Origin: Polaromonas glacialis
GTDB taxonomy: Bacteria; Pseudomonadota; Gammaproteobacteria; Burkholderiales; Burkholderiaceae_C
Assembly: GCF_000709345.1 (NCBI RefSeq)
Contig: NZ_KL448323.1
Location: 2,256,173 to 2,320,172, forward strand
DNA length: 64,000 bases
Direction: 5' to 3'
The notes beneath the pieces were generated by a model, which saw nothing but the letters and a program-made list of their open reading frames with translations, did no database searches and was not told the origin of the DNA. The position numbers and the translations under genes were made by a program. Position 1 is the stretch's first letter. Every line of letters starts with the position of its first letter. Positions 53,225-64,000 of this stretch are shown here, in pieces.

Positions 53225-53258
53225 AAAAAAGCCCCGAGCAGATGAACTACTCGGGGCT
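53225..53258 (-). terminator. Terminator downstream of tRNA-Ser
   Basis: On the minus strand AGCCCCGAG / CTCGGGGCT with an 11-base loop, then six T. It is placed directly after the tRNA 3' end. Confidence 0.9.
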
Positions 53259-53263
53259 GTAAT

Positions 53264-53351
<88 letters not shown>

Positions 53352-53403
53352 AGTGTGTGGTGGCCGCAATTCTAGCAGGCTGGATGGCCGTTTCCGGCCT
53401 GGC

Positions 53404-55732
<2,329 letters not shown>

Positions 55733-55738
55733 CGGCGT

Positions 55739-56734
55739 TCAGTTCAACTGGTGGAGCTGGCTGCCGCCGAGTTCCAGCTGATGGCCCTGCGCGTCGAGCT
55801 TGAGCCCCTTGGGCAGGGGGAACTTGATGGTTTCCTCGACCCCGTCCATCTTGCGGATCGACACGGCGCCCAGCGACTTGATGCGATCAATGACCTGCTT
55901 GACCAAAATTTCAGGAGCCGACGCGCCCGCCGTCAGGCCGACGCGGCCCTTGCCGTCGAACCAGGCTTCCTGCAGCTCGCTCGCGTCATCAACCATGTAG
56001 GCCTCGGTGCCCAGCTTGGCGGCCAGTTCGCGCAGGCGGTTGCTGTTCGAGCTGGTCGGGCTGCCGACGACGATCAGGATGTCAACCTGCGGGCTGAGCA
56101 CCTTGACCGCGTCCTGCCGGTTTTGCGTGGCGTAGCAGATGTCCTGCTGCTTGGGCTTGCGCACCTGCGGAAACCGCGCGACGATGGCCGCGCTGATCTC
56201 GGCCGCGTCGTCCACGCTGAGCGTGGTCTGCGTGACCACCGCCAGGCGCTCGGTCTGCAGCGGCGAGATGCGCGCCACGTCGGCCACGTCCTCGACCAGG
56301 TGGATGCCGCTGTCGAGCTGGCCCATGGTGCCTTCGACCTCGGGGTGGCCCTTGTGGCCGATCATGATGAACTCGTAGCCTTCCTTGTTGAGCTTGGCCA
56401 CCTCGACATGCACCTTGGTCACCAGCGGGCAGGTGGCGTCGAAGATCTGGAAACCGCGCGCCCTGGCCTCTTCCTGCACGGCCCGGCTGACGCCGTGGGC
56501 GCTGAACACCAGCGTGGCGCCGGGCGGCACGTCGGACAGCTCTTCAATAAAAATCGCGCCCTTGACCTTCAGGTCGTTGACCACGTAGGTGTTGTGCACG
56601 ATCTCGTGGCGGACATAGATCGGCGCGCCGAACTTGGCCAGCGCCCGCTCGACGATCTCGATGGCCCGGTCCACCCCGGCGCAAAAGCCGCGCGGCTCGG
56701 CCAGCAGGATTTCTTCAAGTTGCGGATTGGACAT
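55739..56734 (-). CDS. ispH: 4-hydroxy-3-methylbut-2-enyl diphosphate reductase
   Basis: 331 residues; last step of the MEP isoprenoid pathway. The three cluster cysteines are in [21 protein letters not shown] and [10 protein letters not shown]. The catalytic Glu/His region is [12 protein letters not shown], and the SxN diphosphate motif is in [13 protein letters not shown] at 56734; a GTG at 56740 better spaced from AGGAG would add two residues and overlap the FKBP stop. Confidence 0.96.
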   Translation of the reverse strand: MSNPQLEEILLAEPRGFCAGVDRAIEIVERALAKFGAPIYVRHEIVHNTYVVNDLKVKGAIFIEELSDVPPGATLVFSAHGVSRAVQEEARARGFQIFDATCPLVTKVHVEVAKLNKEGYEFIMIGHKGHPEVEGTMGQLDSGIHLVEDVADVARISPLQTERLAVVTQTTLSVDDAAEISAAIVARFPQVRKPKQQDICYATQNRQDAVKVLSPQVDILIVVGSPTSSNSNRLRELAAKLGTEAYMVDDASELQEAWFDGKGRVGLTAGASAPEILVKQVIDRIKSLGAVSIRKMDGVEETIKFPLPKGLKLDAQGHQLELGGSQLHQLN

Positions 56735-56736
56735 GC

Positions 56737-57228
56737 TCACAGCACTCCTATGATCTGCACTTCAAACTCCACCGGCTGGCCGGCCAGCGGATGGTTGAAG
56801 TCGAATTGCACTGCCGCGTCGTCGCCGTCATTGACCTGCTGCACGGCGCCGGCGTACTGGCCCATGCCGTCGGGCGTGGGGAACTGCACCACATCGCCCG
56901 CGCTGTAGCGCTCATCGGGGTCGCCCAGGTCATTGAGCAGCTTGCGCGCCACCCATTGCACCAGTTCGGGGTTGCGCTCGCCGAATGCCTCGCCGGCGGC
57001 CAGTTGAAAGGTGGTGCGCGTGCCCTCTGGCAGGCCGAGCAGGCGCTGCTCGATGGCTGGCGACAACTCGCCATTGCCCAGGCTCAACGTGGCCGGCTTG
57101 CCCTCGAAGGTGTTGATGATGCTCGCGCCGCCTGGCGCGGCCATGCGGTAATGCAGCGTCAGGAAAGAGCCTGGCTCGACCACGAGGGGGGGAGCGAACA
57201 CGGTTGGGGATTGCACAGTGGAGGACAT
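56737..57228 (-). CDS. FKBP-type peptidyl-prolyl isomerase, SlpA-like
   Basis: 163 residues from the ATG at 57228. [20 protein letters not shown] is the FKBP strand pair; the central IF (insert-in-flap) domain has [20 protein letters not shown], as in SlpA/SlyD. There is no His-rich tail, so SlpA-type. Coupled to ispH, an arrangement (fkpB-ispH) conserved in proteobacteria. Confidence 0.92.
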   Translation of the reverse strand: MSSTVQSPTVFAPPLVVEPGSFLTLHYRMAAPGGASIINTFEGKPATLSLGNGELSPAIEQRLLGLPEGTRTTFQLAAGEAFGERNPELVQWVARKLLNDLGDPDERYSAGDVVQFPTPDGMGQYAGAVQQVNDGDDAAVQFDFNHPLAGQPVEFEVQIIGVL

Positions 57229-57420
57229 AAGACTTTCGGGCCAGCCAGGATCGGCCGGCAACATGGACTGAACTGGCCCTATTGTAGAAAGCCAGGCTTG
57301 CGCGGGTTGGCGGGTACGCCTTTTCATGTTTTTTACCGGGGGTTCATGGCCATGGGTCGCCCTGCCCTGCGGCATACTCAAGTTACTTTTACTTGCAAAC
57401 TCTCCACCACGCACACCTTC

Positions 57421-58095
57421 ATGCTCCTCAAAGACCTGCCCGCAGACGCCCGTCCGCGCGAAAAACTGCTGGCTCGCGGCCCTGCGGCGCTCAGCGATGC
57501 CGAATTGCTGGCGCTGCTGCTGCGCACCGGCCTGCCCGGCAAGAATGCGCTGCAGATGGGCCAGGAACTGCTCGACAACTTTGGCGGCGTGGCCGGGCTG
57601 CTGCACACCGGAGCCGAAGCGCTCAAATCCATCAAGGGGCTGGGGCCAGCCAAGCGCGCCGAGATCGTCGCCGTGCTGGAACTGGCGCGGCGTGCGCTGG
57701 CCGAGGAGCTGAAGGAAAAAGCGCTGTTCAGCACACCGCAGGCGGTGCGCGACTACCTGCAACTGCAGCTGGGCAGCCGGCCGCACGAGATTTTCGCCGT
57801 GCTGTTCCTCAACAGCCAGAACAGGCTGATTGCGCTGGAAGAGCTGTTTCGCGGCACCTTGACGCAAACCAGCGTCTACCCGCGCGAGGTGGTCATACGC
57901 GCGCTGGCGCTGAACGCCGCCAGCGTGGTGCTGGCGCACAACCACCCCAGCGGCGCGGCGGAGCCTTCGCGAGCGGACGAGATGCTGACGCATACCCTGA
58001 AAACCGCGCTGGCGCTGGTCGATGTGCGGGTGCTCGACCATTTCGTGGTGACGGCTTCGCAGTCGGTCTCGATGGCCGAACGAGGACTGCTTTAG
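57421..58095 (+). CDS. radC: RadC-family (JAB/MPN) protein
   Basis: 224 residues. Helix-hairpin-helix-like N-terminus ([31 protein letters not shown]), then the JAMM-type metal site [14 protein letters not shown] at about 177-190. Name is historical; the repair role in E. coli is disputed and RadC homologues often ride on mobile DNA, but this copy has the usual housekeeping neighbours. Divergent from the FKBP gene. Confidence 0.93.
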   Translation: MLLKDLPADARPREKLLARGPAALSDAELLALLLRTGLPGKNALQMGQELLDNFGGVAGLLHTGAEALKSIKGLGPAKRAEIVAVLELARRALAEELKEKALFSTPQAVRDYLQLQLGSRPHEIFAVLFLNSQNRLIALEELFRGTLTQTSVYPREVVIRALALNAASVVLAHNHPSGAAEPSRADEMLTHTLKTALALVDVRVLDHFVVTASQSVSMAERGLL

Positions 58096-58139
58096 GATCA
58101 GGGCTTGCGGCATTTCCGCCGCCCATTTTCATTGCCATC

Positions 58140-58814
58140 ATGATTGCGCCCTCATCCCCACGCCATAAAAGCCTGCTGATCCGGGACTTCAAAGACCTCA
58201 TGCCGGTTCGCCGCGAAATCGAACTGCGCGTCCGCCAGGAAGCCGAGCGGCAGGCCGAACTCCGGGCTGCCGCAGCGCTGGTCCGGGCCGAACAGGAGTT
58301 GTTTTCACGCGCCGTCGGGCGCGTGATGGCGCTGGCGCCGCAACACCGGCCAGGCCACAAGGCCAGCCTGGAACGGGCGCGGCCGGCGCCTGTGGCCGAG
58401 CAGCGCCAGCGCGACGAGCTGGCCGTGATGCAAGAAGCCCTGTCCGACGGGTTCGATGTGGAAAGCCTGTTAGATACCGACGAGGCCCTGAGCTTTCGGC
58501 GTCCCGGCATCGGCGTCGATGTGGTGCGCAAGCTGCGCCGGGGCAACTGGAGCATCCAGCGCCAACTCGACCTGCACGGCTTTCGGCGCGAGGATGCGCG
58601 CAACGCGCTGGGCGCCTTCATCCGCGAAGCCAACAAGGCCGGCCTGCGCTGCGTTCGCGTGGTGCATGGCAAGGGCCTGGGATCGCCGGGGAAGATGCCG
58701 GTGCTCAAGGGCCGGGTGCAAAGCTGGCTGATCCAGAAGCAGGAAGTGCTGGCCTTCGTGCAGGCGCGCCCCGCCGAGGGCGGCGCCGGGGCGCTGGTGG
58801 TGCTGCTGGCGTAA
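58140..58814 (+). CDS. Smr-domain protein
   Basis: 224 residues. An acidic/basic helical first half is followed by a C-terminal Smr domain: LDLHGFRREDARNALGAFI (about 142-160), VVHGKGLGSPGKMPVLK and VQSWL. The LDLHG and HGKG motifs are the nuclease/RNA-binding signature (SmrA/SmrB type). Related SmrB cleaves mRNA at collided ribosomes; this protein's role is unproven. Confidence 0.92.
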   Translation: MIAPSSPRHKSLLIRDFKDLMPVRREIELRVRQEAERQAELRAAAALVRAEQELFSRAVGRVMALAPQHRPGHKASLERARPAPVAEQRQRDELAVMQEALSDGFDVESLLDTDEALSFRRPGIGVDVVRKLRRGNWSIQRQLDLHGFRREDARNALGAFIREANKAGLRCVRVVHGKGLGSPGKMPVLKGRVQSWLIQKQEVLAFVQARPAEGGAGALVVLLA

Positions 58815-58847
58815 GGCTGAAGGGGCGAAGGGGCCGGACGCCTGAGC

Positions 58848-58915
58848 CTTACCGCTATTGTTTCAATAGCTGCAGATACCCGTTCTTAAAGTGCAAGAAG
58901 CACTTTCAAACAAAA
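58848..58915 (+). repeat. Dispersed repeat, copy 11
   Basis: gctattgtttcaatagctgc then gtgcaagaagcactttc. It contacts the stop codon of the luxR gene at 58906. Confidence 0.6.
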
Positions 58916-59733
58916 AAATGGTCTGCATTCCTGATGCTTGAGTGATTGCAGATCGCCAGCGCGCGCATGACCGCTGCCGTGCGCGTTTCCACGCCCAGCT
59001 TTACATAGATGTGCTCCAGATGCTTTTGCACGGTGCGTGGGCTGATCGACAGCAGCGCCGCAATCTCGGCATCCGTCTTGCCGCAGGCCAGCCAGTGCAT
59101 CACCTCGGCCTCGCGTTGCGTCAGGCCCGGCGGACTGAGGTCGGGTGGCATGGGCATGCGCGGCAGCGGCGTCTCCTCCCCCTCGTTCAGCGCGACGGCG
59201 GCCCGTGCATGGCGTGCATGGCGGTAAAGGAAGGCAAGATGCGGGCGCAGCAACTCCAGCCGTTCGCGGTCGCGCTCGTCAAAATCAAGGCCGCGCCGGT
59301 TCAGCACGACGCTCACCAGCGTTCGGCGGTCGCTGAACAGCGGTACGACGATGGCGTACTCAAGCCCGATGCGCCGGTAGTAGCCGCCAAACAGGGCGCT
59401 GCGCTGAAAGTCGTGCCGTCTGACCAGATCCGAGATGCGGCGCGTCAGCAATCCGCCTTCAAAGCCGTGGTGGCGAACCAGCGGGTGCTCGAAAAAATGC
59501 CGGTCAAAGCATTCCATCTCGTCGGTGCCCAGCCGCCCACCGGGCAAGCCCACCACCTCGCGCTGGCCGGTGGTCAGGTCACAGACCGAGAGCGTCGTCA
59601 ACTCGGAGGCCACGAAGCCGTTCAGCGCCTGCACCACCGCCTGCGCAAAGCCGCGCACGCTATCCGCCTGCGCCTCGACCCGCTCAAGCACCTGCAACGC
59701 GCTGGCGAAGTCGTTTCGGGTGAGGTGGTTCAT
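58906..59733 (-). CDS. LuxR-family transcription regulator
   Basis: 275 residues from the ATG at 59733 (GGAG seven bases upstream); an earlier ATG at 59754 would add seven. The N-terminal 180 residues look like a GAF-type sensor. The C-terminal HTH is clear: LTQREAEVMHWLACGKTDAE then ISPRTVQKHLEHIYVKLGVE. No receiver domain. Its upstream region and first codons are duplicated at 61975-62181. Confidence 0.9.
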   Translation of the reverse strand: MNHLTRNDFASALQVLERVEAQADSVRGFAQAVVQALNGFVASELTTLSVCDLTTGQREVVGLPGGRLGTDEMECFDRHFFEHPLVRHHGFEGGLLTRRISDLVRRHDFQRSALFGGYYRRIGLEYAIVVPLFSDRRTLVSVVLNRRGLDFDERDRERLELLRPHLAFLYRHARHARAAVALNEGEETPLPRMPMPPDLSPPGLTQREAEVMHWLACGKTDAEIAALLSISPRTVQKHLEHIYVKLGVETRTAAVMRALAICNHSSIRNADHFFV

Positions 59734-59872
59734 GGCGCTGCTCCAATGGGTCATGCATACGCATTGCTGCGTATTGGCAACTTGCTTTTGCGATTTCAGG
59801 ATGGCGTTAGGAGTGGTTCTTTGCGATTCAACAATTCAGTATAGGAAGCACTTCATGCCGGTGCAAGCCCGG
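59668..59872. repeat. About 205-base direct repeat, left copy
   Basis: Covers the first ~22 codons of luxR plus its upstream region and matches 61975-62181 at roughly 90%. It includes ctccaatgggtcatgcatac and caacaattcagtataggaa. The two copies bracket the membrane-protein gene. Confidence 0.85.
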
Positions 59873-59876
59873 CCAC

Positions 59877-59987
59877 AAGGTTGGGCGTGCGCAAGGCAAC
59901 CGACCTGAATGGCCAGTCGCTCGTTCAGCGCTCGTGAGCGACGCGACTGGGGGATGTATGCAACTCCCGTTCCCGAGTCCCAACCTT
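59877..59987. other. Nested inverted-repeat element
   Basis: Outer arms AAGGTTGGG (59877) and CCCAACCTT (59979). An inner, off-centre arm pair CCAGTCGCTC and GAGCG-ac-GCGACTGG spans 59913-59950. There are no ORFs. It starts right where the luxR direct repeat ends and lies 94 bases beyond the membrane-protein stop. It could be a MITE-like insertion, a structured RNA or a complex terminator. Confidence 0.5.
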
Positions 59988-60081
59988 GGACAGCTTGCTC
60001 GCTGTACTTGGCGGTGTCGGTGTGGCGGCCAAGCGAAAGCCCATGAGGAGCCAGGCGCCGCGCTGAAAACGTGGCGGCAAT

Positions 60082-61749
60082 CTACGGAGCGGCCGGCGCC
60101 AGCGCATAGCGGAGCGGCCGGTCGATTCCTTTCCATGTCAGGACCGGGTCCAAGTTGGATGACGTGACGATCGCGTCCACCAGCGATCTGACGCGCTGGC
60201 GCGTTCCGTCGGTGTCGCTGCCCAGCAATTGCTCGAACGCTGCGCCATCCTTGCGTTCGAGGCTCTGGTCGTACGCCACGAGCAACGAGGTCGCGCTGCG
60301 AATGCCGTGGGCACGCAATGCATCACGCGCGGACACCTGCTTCGCGTCCCCGGCGACCGGCCCGATCTGCACGTACAACATCGCCTGGTCAACCCAGTCG
60401 ATGATGCGGCCACGCGCGATGCGTGTATTGAGCATCAGGTCGGACAGGTCGGCGGTTGCCATATTGGCGATATTCTCGATGTCCTCTTCCTCGAAGCGGC
60501 TTTCGTGCCACACGGTGAGACCGTCCAGATCGCTCAACGGCAACTGGCTGCTCAGGCTGGGCAGCGCCACCTCGGCCAATGTGACCTTGCTCAGAACCTT
60601 GCGCACGAACTGCCACGCGACCTGCGGAAACACGCCGAGCACGAAACCGATGACGTTCAGGGTCTCCGTGGGTTTCGCCAGCACTTCGGCCGACACTGCC
60701 GAAAGCACTTGCGCGCACTCGACCACCACCCAGGTACCGATCACCGCGAGCACGATCCGGATGCTGATCGACACGTAGGCGCTGGCGCGCAGATCCCGCC
60801 GCACATACCGCCGGAACAGTGCCTGCAAGGCAAAGAAATACGCCCCGAGGAAAGCAAAACCCACCGGCCCGGCAGAGGGGTTCAACGACGTGCGCAGGCT
60901 ATCGGACATTGCATTGGCGGTATTGGCGAGCCCTGTCGTGCTGACGACGCAGGTGAAATTGGGCGGGATCGGCGGCAGGACCATCAACCAGCCGAGCGCG
61001 ATCAATACGGTGGCGACGATGACCGGCACCGCTGTGGCCAGGTTAAACACCTCGGTGAATCCGACCGTGGAGCGGCGATTCATCGGCCGTTCGGCGACGT
61101 TGCGGGCGGCCGGATCGAAGCCGCGCAATAGCGTGTCAATGAATTCTTCGCGAAACTCGACCCCGATCGGTCCGTATACGGCTTCGAAGCGCTGCAGATA
61201 GGTCTCGACCCGCAGCCGTGGGCCGAGCAACAATTCATACGGCGCGTTGTCGCCTCTCTCGCAGTGGAGCTTAAGCCGGTCGGGCTGCGTGAGGCCGAGG
61301 CGATCCAAAATGGCGATGTATTCATTAAGCAGGCTGTCCTTGCGCGTCACGATGAACAGGTAGTACATCGTCGCCGGGAGCAGCAAGACCACCGCGAGAA
61401 ACACGCCCCGGATGGCAACCACGCGAAGGCAGTCGGGCAACAGCACAATACCGGTGACCAGCAACACCAGGACCGGCAGGCCGACAAACACGATCAGTCC
61501 AGTACGCGCTTCCAGCGTCAGCAGCTTGAGCTTGGCGTTGATGGCAGAAAATTTAAGCACCAGCAGACTCACGACAATCGCCAGGCCGGCGGCCCACCAG
61601 TAACTGCGCAGGAAGGCCTGCCCCCAATCCGTGTTCCACGCGAAGATGGCGCCGATGAAGGCCCAGATCATCAGTCCGAAAAACACGGACAACTCGTGAG
61701 AATCGTCAACCTGCCGCAGTTCGCCAGGCTTGCTTTCGTCTTCAGCCAT
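60082..61749 (-). CDS. Polytopic membrane protein with large cytosolic domains, unrecognised
   Basis: 555 residues from ATG 61749 (AGGGA upstream). Helices at about 20-40, 50-70, 82-103 and 110-130, then a soluble segment (about 135-225), then more helices at 230-255, 290-310, 325-350 and a hairpin near 380. The C-terminal 150 residues are soluble (FEEEDIENIANMATADLSDL ... DWVDQAMLYVQIG ... AHGIRSATSLL) and look like a helical protein-interaction or helix-hairpin-helix-like domain. I recall similar tails in uncharacterised membrane proteins but cannot name the family. Bracketed by the luxR duplication. Confidence 0.72.
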   Translation of the reverse strand: MAEDESKPGELRQVDDSHELSVFFGLMIWAFIGAIFAWNTDWGQAFLRSYWWAAGLAIVVSLLVLKFSAINAKLKLLTLEARTGLIVFVGLPVLVLLVTGIVLLPDCLRVVAIRGVFLAVVLLLPATMYYLFIVTRKDSLLNEYIAILDRLGLTQPDRLKLHCERGDNAPYELLLGPRLRVETYLQRFEAVYGPIGVEFREEFIDTLLRGFDPAARNVAERPMNRRSTVGFTEVFNLATAVPVIVATVLIALGWLMVLPPIPPNFTCVVSTTGLANTANAMSDSLRTSLNPSAGPVGFAFLGAYFFALQALFRRYVRRDLRASAYVSISIRIVLAVIGTWVVVECAQVLSAVSAEVLAKPTETLNVIGFVLGVFPQVAWQFVRKVLSKVTLAEVALPSLSSQLPLSDLDGLTVWHESRFEEEDIENIANMATADLSDLMLNTRIARGRIIDWVDQAMLYVQIGPVAGDAKQVSARDALRAHGIRSATSLLVAYDQSLERKDGAAFEQLLGSDTDGTRQRVRSLVDAIVTSSNLDPVLTWKGIDRPLRYALAPAAP

Positions 61750-61859
61750 CAAGATTTCCCTGGAACGGATATTGATAGGAAATTCAACCGAATCACTTCA
61801 AGTATGGAACCTTGGCGCCATCATGAAGAACGCAGTTTTGGGCGCCGTCAGGCCAAGTT

Positions 61860-62044
61860 TTCCCGGTCCGCCGTCAAAATCCACCCACTCGACACAGCCG
61901 GCTGGTTTGCCACTCACGGGCGCAGACCTACCCCGCAGCGAGCACACAGTCACTCGGCCACCAACTGATCCCGTCTGTGCCTCGACTCGCGCAAGCACCC
62001 GCAACGCGTCGGCGCAGTCGCTTCGGGGTGAGGTGGTTCATGGC
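61860..62044 (-). pseudogene. Decayed luxR duplicate (5' part)
   Basis: The minus strand reads MNHLTP-like codons, then (after a frame change) VLARVEAQTGSV and VTVCSLRGRSAPVSGKP, paralleling VLERVEAQADSV and LSVCDLTTGQREVVGLPGG of the intact LuxR, with about 25 residues deleted between. It ends near the start of the membrane-protein gene. Confidence 0.65.
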
Positions 62045-62181
62045 GCTGCTCCAATGGGTCATGCATACGCATTGCTGCGTATTGGCAACTTGTCTTGGCG
62101 ACTTCAGGATGTCTTCAGGAGTGGTCCTTTGCGATTCAACAATTCAGTATAGGAATCACTTCATGCCGGTGCAAGCCCGGC
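61975..62181. repeat. About 205-base direct repeat, right copy
   Basis: Partner of 59668-59872; contains the same upstream elements of luxR, now facing the decayed copy on one side and the DUF1059 region on the other. Confidence 0.85.
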
Positions 62182-62197
62182 GGGACGGGAGAAACAC

Positions 62198-62338
62198 ATG
62201 GCCACCTGGATGATCGTCGAGTCCTTTGGCAACGACCGGTTTGAAAACAAGCTGAACCCGGTGGGCTGGGCGTTCTATTCAGCCTCTACTTTGATCTGCA
62301 TTCCTGAAAGGAGTCATCATGTCACGCCAATACATTGA
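62198..62338 (+). pseudogene. Short ORF, probable gene fragment
   Basis: 46 codons starting MATWMIVESFGNDRFENKL with GGGAG upstream. It breaks off after about 30 sensible residues (NPVGWAFYSA) and then runs out of frame over the ribosome site and start of the DUF1059 gene. Probably the head of a truncated gene; function unknown. Confidence 0.4.
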
Positions 62339-62549
62339 TTGCCGCGAATTTCCGAGCACCATGAACTGCAGCGTCGCGCTGTCGGCCGACAACGACAAGG
62401 AACTGCTTGAGGCTGCCGTGCAGCATGCGGTTGCCGTGCATGGCCACACCGATTCGCCGGAACTGCGCAAGCAACTGACATCCATGTTCAAGCCAGGCAC
62501 GCCGCCGCTGAATGTGGCGAATGCCAAGGCCCAGACGGCCAGCGCCTGA
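62319..62549 (+). CDS. DUF1059 small protein
   Basis: 76 residues starting MSRQYIDCREFPSTMNCSVA, the DUF1059 pattern, then LLEAAVQHAVAVHGHTDSPE. A perfect AAGGAG precedes the ATG. Function is unknown for the family. Probably a target of the LuxR regulator, since the luxR upstream region lies before it. Confidence 0.88.
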   Translation: MSRQYIDCREFPSTMNCSVALSADNDKELLEAAVQHAVAVHGHTDSPELRKQLTSMFKPGTPPLNVANAKAQTASA

Positions 62550-62607
62550 TCGGCTACCGTCAAAAAACGATGCCGCCCGGTGGATTCAGGGTTGAAGGCG
62601 GAAGTGG

Positions 62608-62685
62608 TGCCAAATTGCTATTCATTTAATAGCTGCTTGCGCTTATCTCTATTGCGCAAAAGGCATTTTTTGTGCTGAAAAAGCA
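62608..62685 (+). repeat. Dispersed repeat, copy 12
   Basis: ttgctattcatttaatagct, gcttgcgctta, tctctatt, gcgcaaaaggc, T-run, tgtgctgaaaaagcaatga. A complete copy between convergent DUF1059 and globin genes. Confidence 0.7.
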
Positions 62686-62710
62686 ATGAAACCCGGAAAA
62701 CCGCCGGCGT

Positions 62711-63142
62711 TCACTCGCCCCGGTTGCGCATCCAGTCCGCCGTCTGGAAAAACGAGGCGTTCAGCCGGGCGCGCAGAGCTTCATCGACGCCGGTTTCAAT
62801 CATTGCCTGGTTCATGCAGGCCAGCCACTGGTCGCGCTCCCGGATGCCGATGCTGCTGCCGCCGGTGTGTTGCGGCATGTGGCGCTGGCGCAGGCGCGGG
62901 TGGCCGAAGCGCTCGGTGTAGTGCTGCGGCCCGCCCAGCCAGCCGCACAGGAACCAGAACAGGCGCTCTCTGGCATTGTCCAGCGTGCCGCCGTGCGCGG
63001 CGCGCAGCGCGGTGTAGGCGGTCTCCAGGTCCATCAGGTCGTAGAAGCGCTCGACCAGCGCCTTGACGCGCTCCTCGCCGCCGATCCAGGCGAACGGGGT
63101 TTCAAACGGCGACGCTTCGGCGAGTTTTTCTTCAGTATGCAT
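62711..63142 (-). CDS. Group II truncated haemoglobin
   Basis: 143 residues. WIGGEERVKALVERFYDLMD is the A-B-C region of trHbO proteins; the FLCGWLGGPQHYTERFGHPR segment with the proximal His and conserved Trp is diagnostic of group II. It binds O2 or NO; likely NO/peroxide detoxification or redox sensing. ATG at 63142; monocistronic. Confidence 0.93.
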   Translation of the reverse strand: MHTEEKLAEASPFETPFAWIGGEERVKALVERFYDLMDLETAYTALRAAHGGTLDNARERLFWFLCGWLGGPQHYTERFGHPRLRQRHMPQHTGGSSIGIRERDQWLACMNQAMIETGVDEALRARLNASFFQTADWMRNRGE

Positions 63143-63176
63143 GGGATGATTTTATAAACCCGCCAGCCGCCCTCCT

Positions 63177-63236
63177 CGCGCAGGCGGGAATCCACGGAGG
63201 AAGCACAGCGCGTGGGACTGGATTCCCGCCTGCGCG
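63177..63236. repeat. 18-bp perfect inverted repeat
   Basis: cgcgcaggcgggaatcca and its exact reverse complement, 24 bases apart. The 'gcaggcgggaatcca' unit is of the REP/intergenic-repeat kind. It lies between the globin and transposase genes and could terminate or protect transcripts. Confidence 0.75.
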
Positions 63237-63290
63237 CATAAGCGCTAACTTAATATACGGGTCATTGCAGATATCAGAGATAATGCAGGC

Positions 63291-64000
63291 ATGGTTTTTC
63301 ACACCGAACAAGCGGACTCTTCAACACGGCAAGAGCAAAGCGTGCCGTCAAAGCTGGCTGACGAAGACTGGGCGGCGATAGAGCGCCTGCTGCCCGAGCA
63401 TTGGCAAGCCAAGGCGCGTGAGCTGCACGCGCTCAGGCGCACGCGAGGCGTCGCGGATGCAGCAGCGCTGCTGCGCGTCATGCTCATTCACATTGCTCAG
63501 GGCTGCGGCTTGCGGGAGACTGCGCAGCGGGCACGCCTGGGCGGGATCGCCGCGCTCAGCGATGTTGCTGTTTTGAAGCGCCTGCGTCACTGCGCGAGCT
63601 GGTTTGAATGGATGGGCAGCCAGCTACGCCAGCAGTGGATGCCGGCCGCGCTCAAGGCGAGCCAGGCCTTGCGGCCCTGTTGGGGCAACTACTGCATCCG
63701 CCTGGTCGATGGCACCATGGTCAGCGAGCCTGGCGCGAGCGGCTCCAAGTGGCGCTTGCACTACTCCGTGCAGTGGCCTAGCCTGCGCGCCGACGAGGTC
63801 ATTGTCAGCACCAGCAAAGAGGGAGAGACGCTGCGCCGCTTTACGGTTCTGCCTGGAGAGGTACTGGTCGCAGACCGGGGTTTTGCCAACCCGCCGGGCG
63901 TGGCCCATGTCCACGATGCGGGAGGCGCCGTGGTGGTGCGTACCAATTTGGTCACCTTGCCGCTAAAAACCGCGCAAGGCCAGCCGCTGGGGATTCTTGA
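63291..64000 (+). mobile_element. IS4-type transposase, 5' part (runs off window)
   Basis: An uninterrupted frame from ATG 63291 to the window end (at least 236 residues). N-terminal DNA-binding region FHTEQADSSTRQEQ to LADEDWAAIERLLPEH; first catalytic Asp in RLVDGTMVSEPG and second in VLVADRGFAN, the IS4-family D-G-T and D-R-G blocks of the DDE domain. The catalytic Glu (YREK) would lie beyond the window. The left end of the insertion should be within about 60 bases upstream, near cttaatatacgggtcattgc, but no terminal repeat can be confirmed without the right end. Confidence 0.85.

Noticed and set aside
59877..59987. Integron attC site (GTTGGGC and CCCAAC arms)
   Set aside because: The order is GTT...AAC from left to right on both strands; an attC site needs RYYYAAC first and GTTRRRY last, and no integrase or cassette array is seen.

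Overview
The window is about 64 kb of high-GC chromosomal DNA. It most likely comes from a betaproteobacterium of the Comamonadaceae, with a Polaromonas- or Rhodoferax-like relative my best guess. I infer this from the gene repertoire (lolC-lolD, Bug/TctC receptor, DUF485-ActP, rpfE-like-recJ, serS beside a tRNA-Ser gene) and from a short dispersed repeat around 'aatagctgcttgcgca' that recurs about a dozen times, which I associate with that family. No database search was possible.

Layout. 0-3 kb: the 3' end of a MoxR/Bat-type pair (DUF58 and a VWA membrane protein) and a UbiA prenyltransferase. 3-8.5 kb: a patatin-like lipase, then a leftward operon of a small J-domain protein and three unrecognised proteins, then a secreted Lys/Ala-rich protein. 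8.5-13.7 kb: lolD, lolC, an RpfE-like gene, recJ and a 24-residue membrane peptide. 13.7-18.4 kb: a leftward three-gene cassette of a 1001-residue tubulin/FtsZ-like protein, a zinc-ribbon membrane protein and a TAXI-type periplasmic protein. The last two end in the same C-terminal cysteine motif. 18.4-25 kb: an accessory island with a chimeric antitoxin under a phased operator, an exonuclease-J-domain fusion, a leucine-rich-repeat gene broken by one in-frame TGA, an AT-rich foreign gene with a nuclease-like motif, a decayed second copy of the LRR locus, and a BrnT/BrnA module coupled to a Crp/Fnr regulator.

26-32 kb: a polyamine-type ABC transporter operon with a GntR regulator and an Asp/Glu/hydantoin racemase-like protein, behind a sigma-54-like promoter. 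32-36.6 kb: PHP phosphoesterase, DMT exporter, YciO, M50 protease and trpS. 37-41.5 kb: a GntR-controlled carboxylate catabolism cluster. 41.6-44.4 kb: a two-component system. 44.6-52.5 kb: fatty-acid activation and beta-oxidation genes, then DUF485-actP. 52.7-58.8 kb: a lipoprotein, tRNA-Ser(CGA), serS, a PLP dehydratase-like gene, ispH, an FKBP isomerase, radC and an Smr protein. 58.9-62.5 kb: a luxR gene and a decayed duplicate of it that bracket a polytopic membrane protein, then a DUF1059 gene. 62.7 kb to the end: a truncated haemoglobin and the 5' part of an IS4-type transposase.

The strongest candidates for an undescribed system are the tubulin-like / zinc-ribbon / TAXI cassette with its shared cysteine tail, and the accessory island at 18.4-25 kb.
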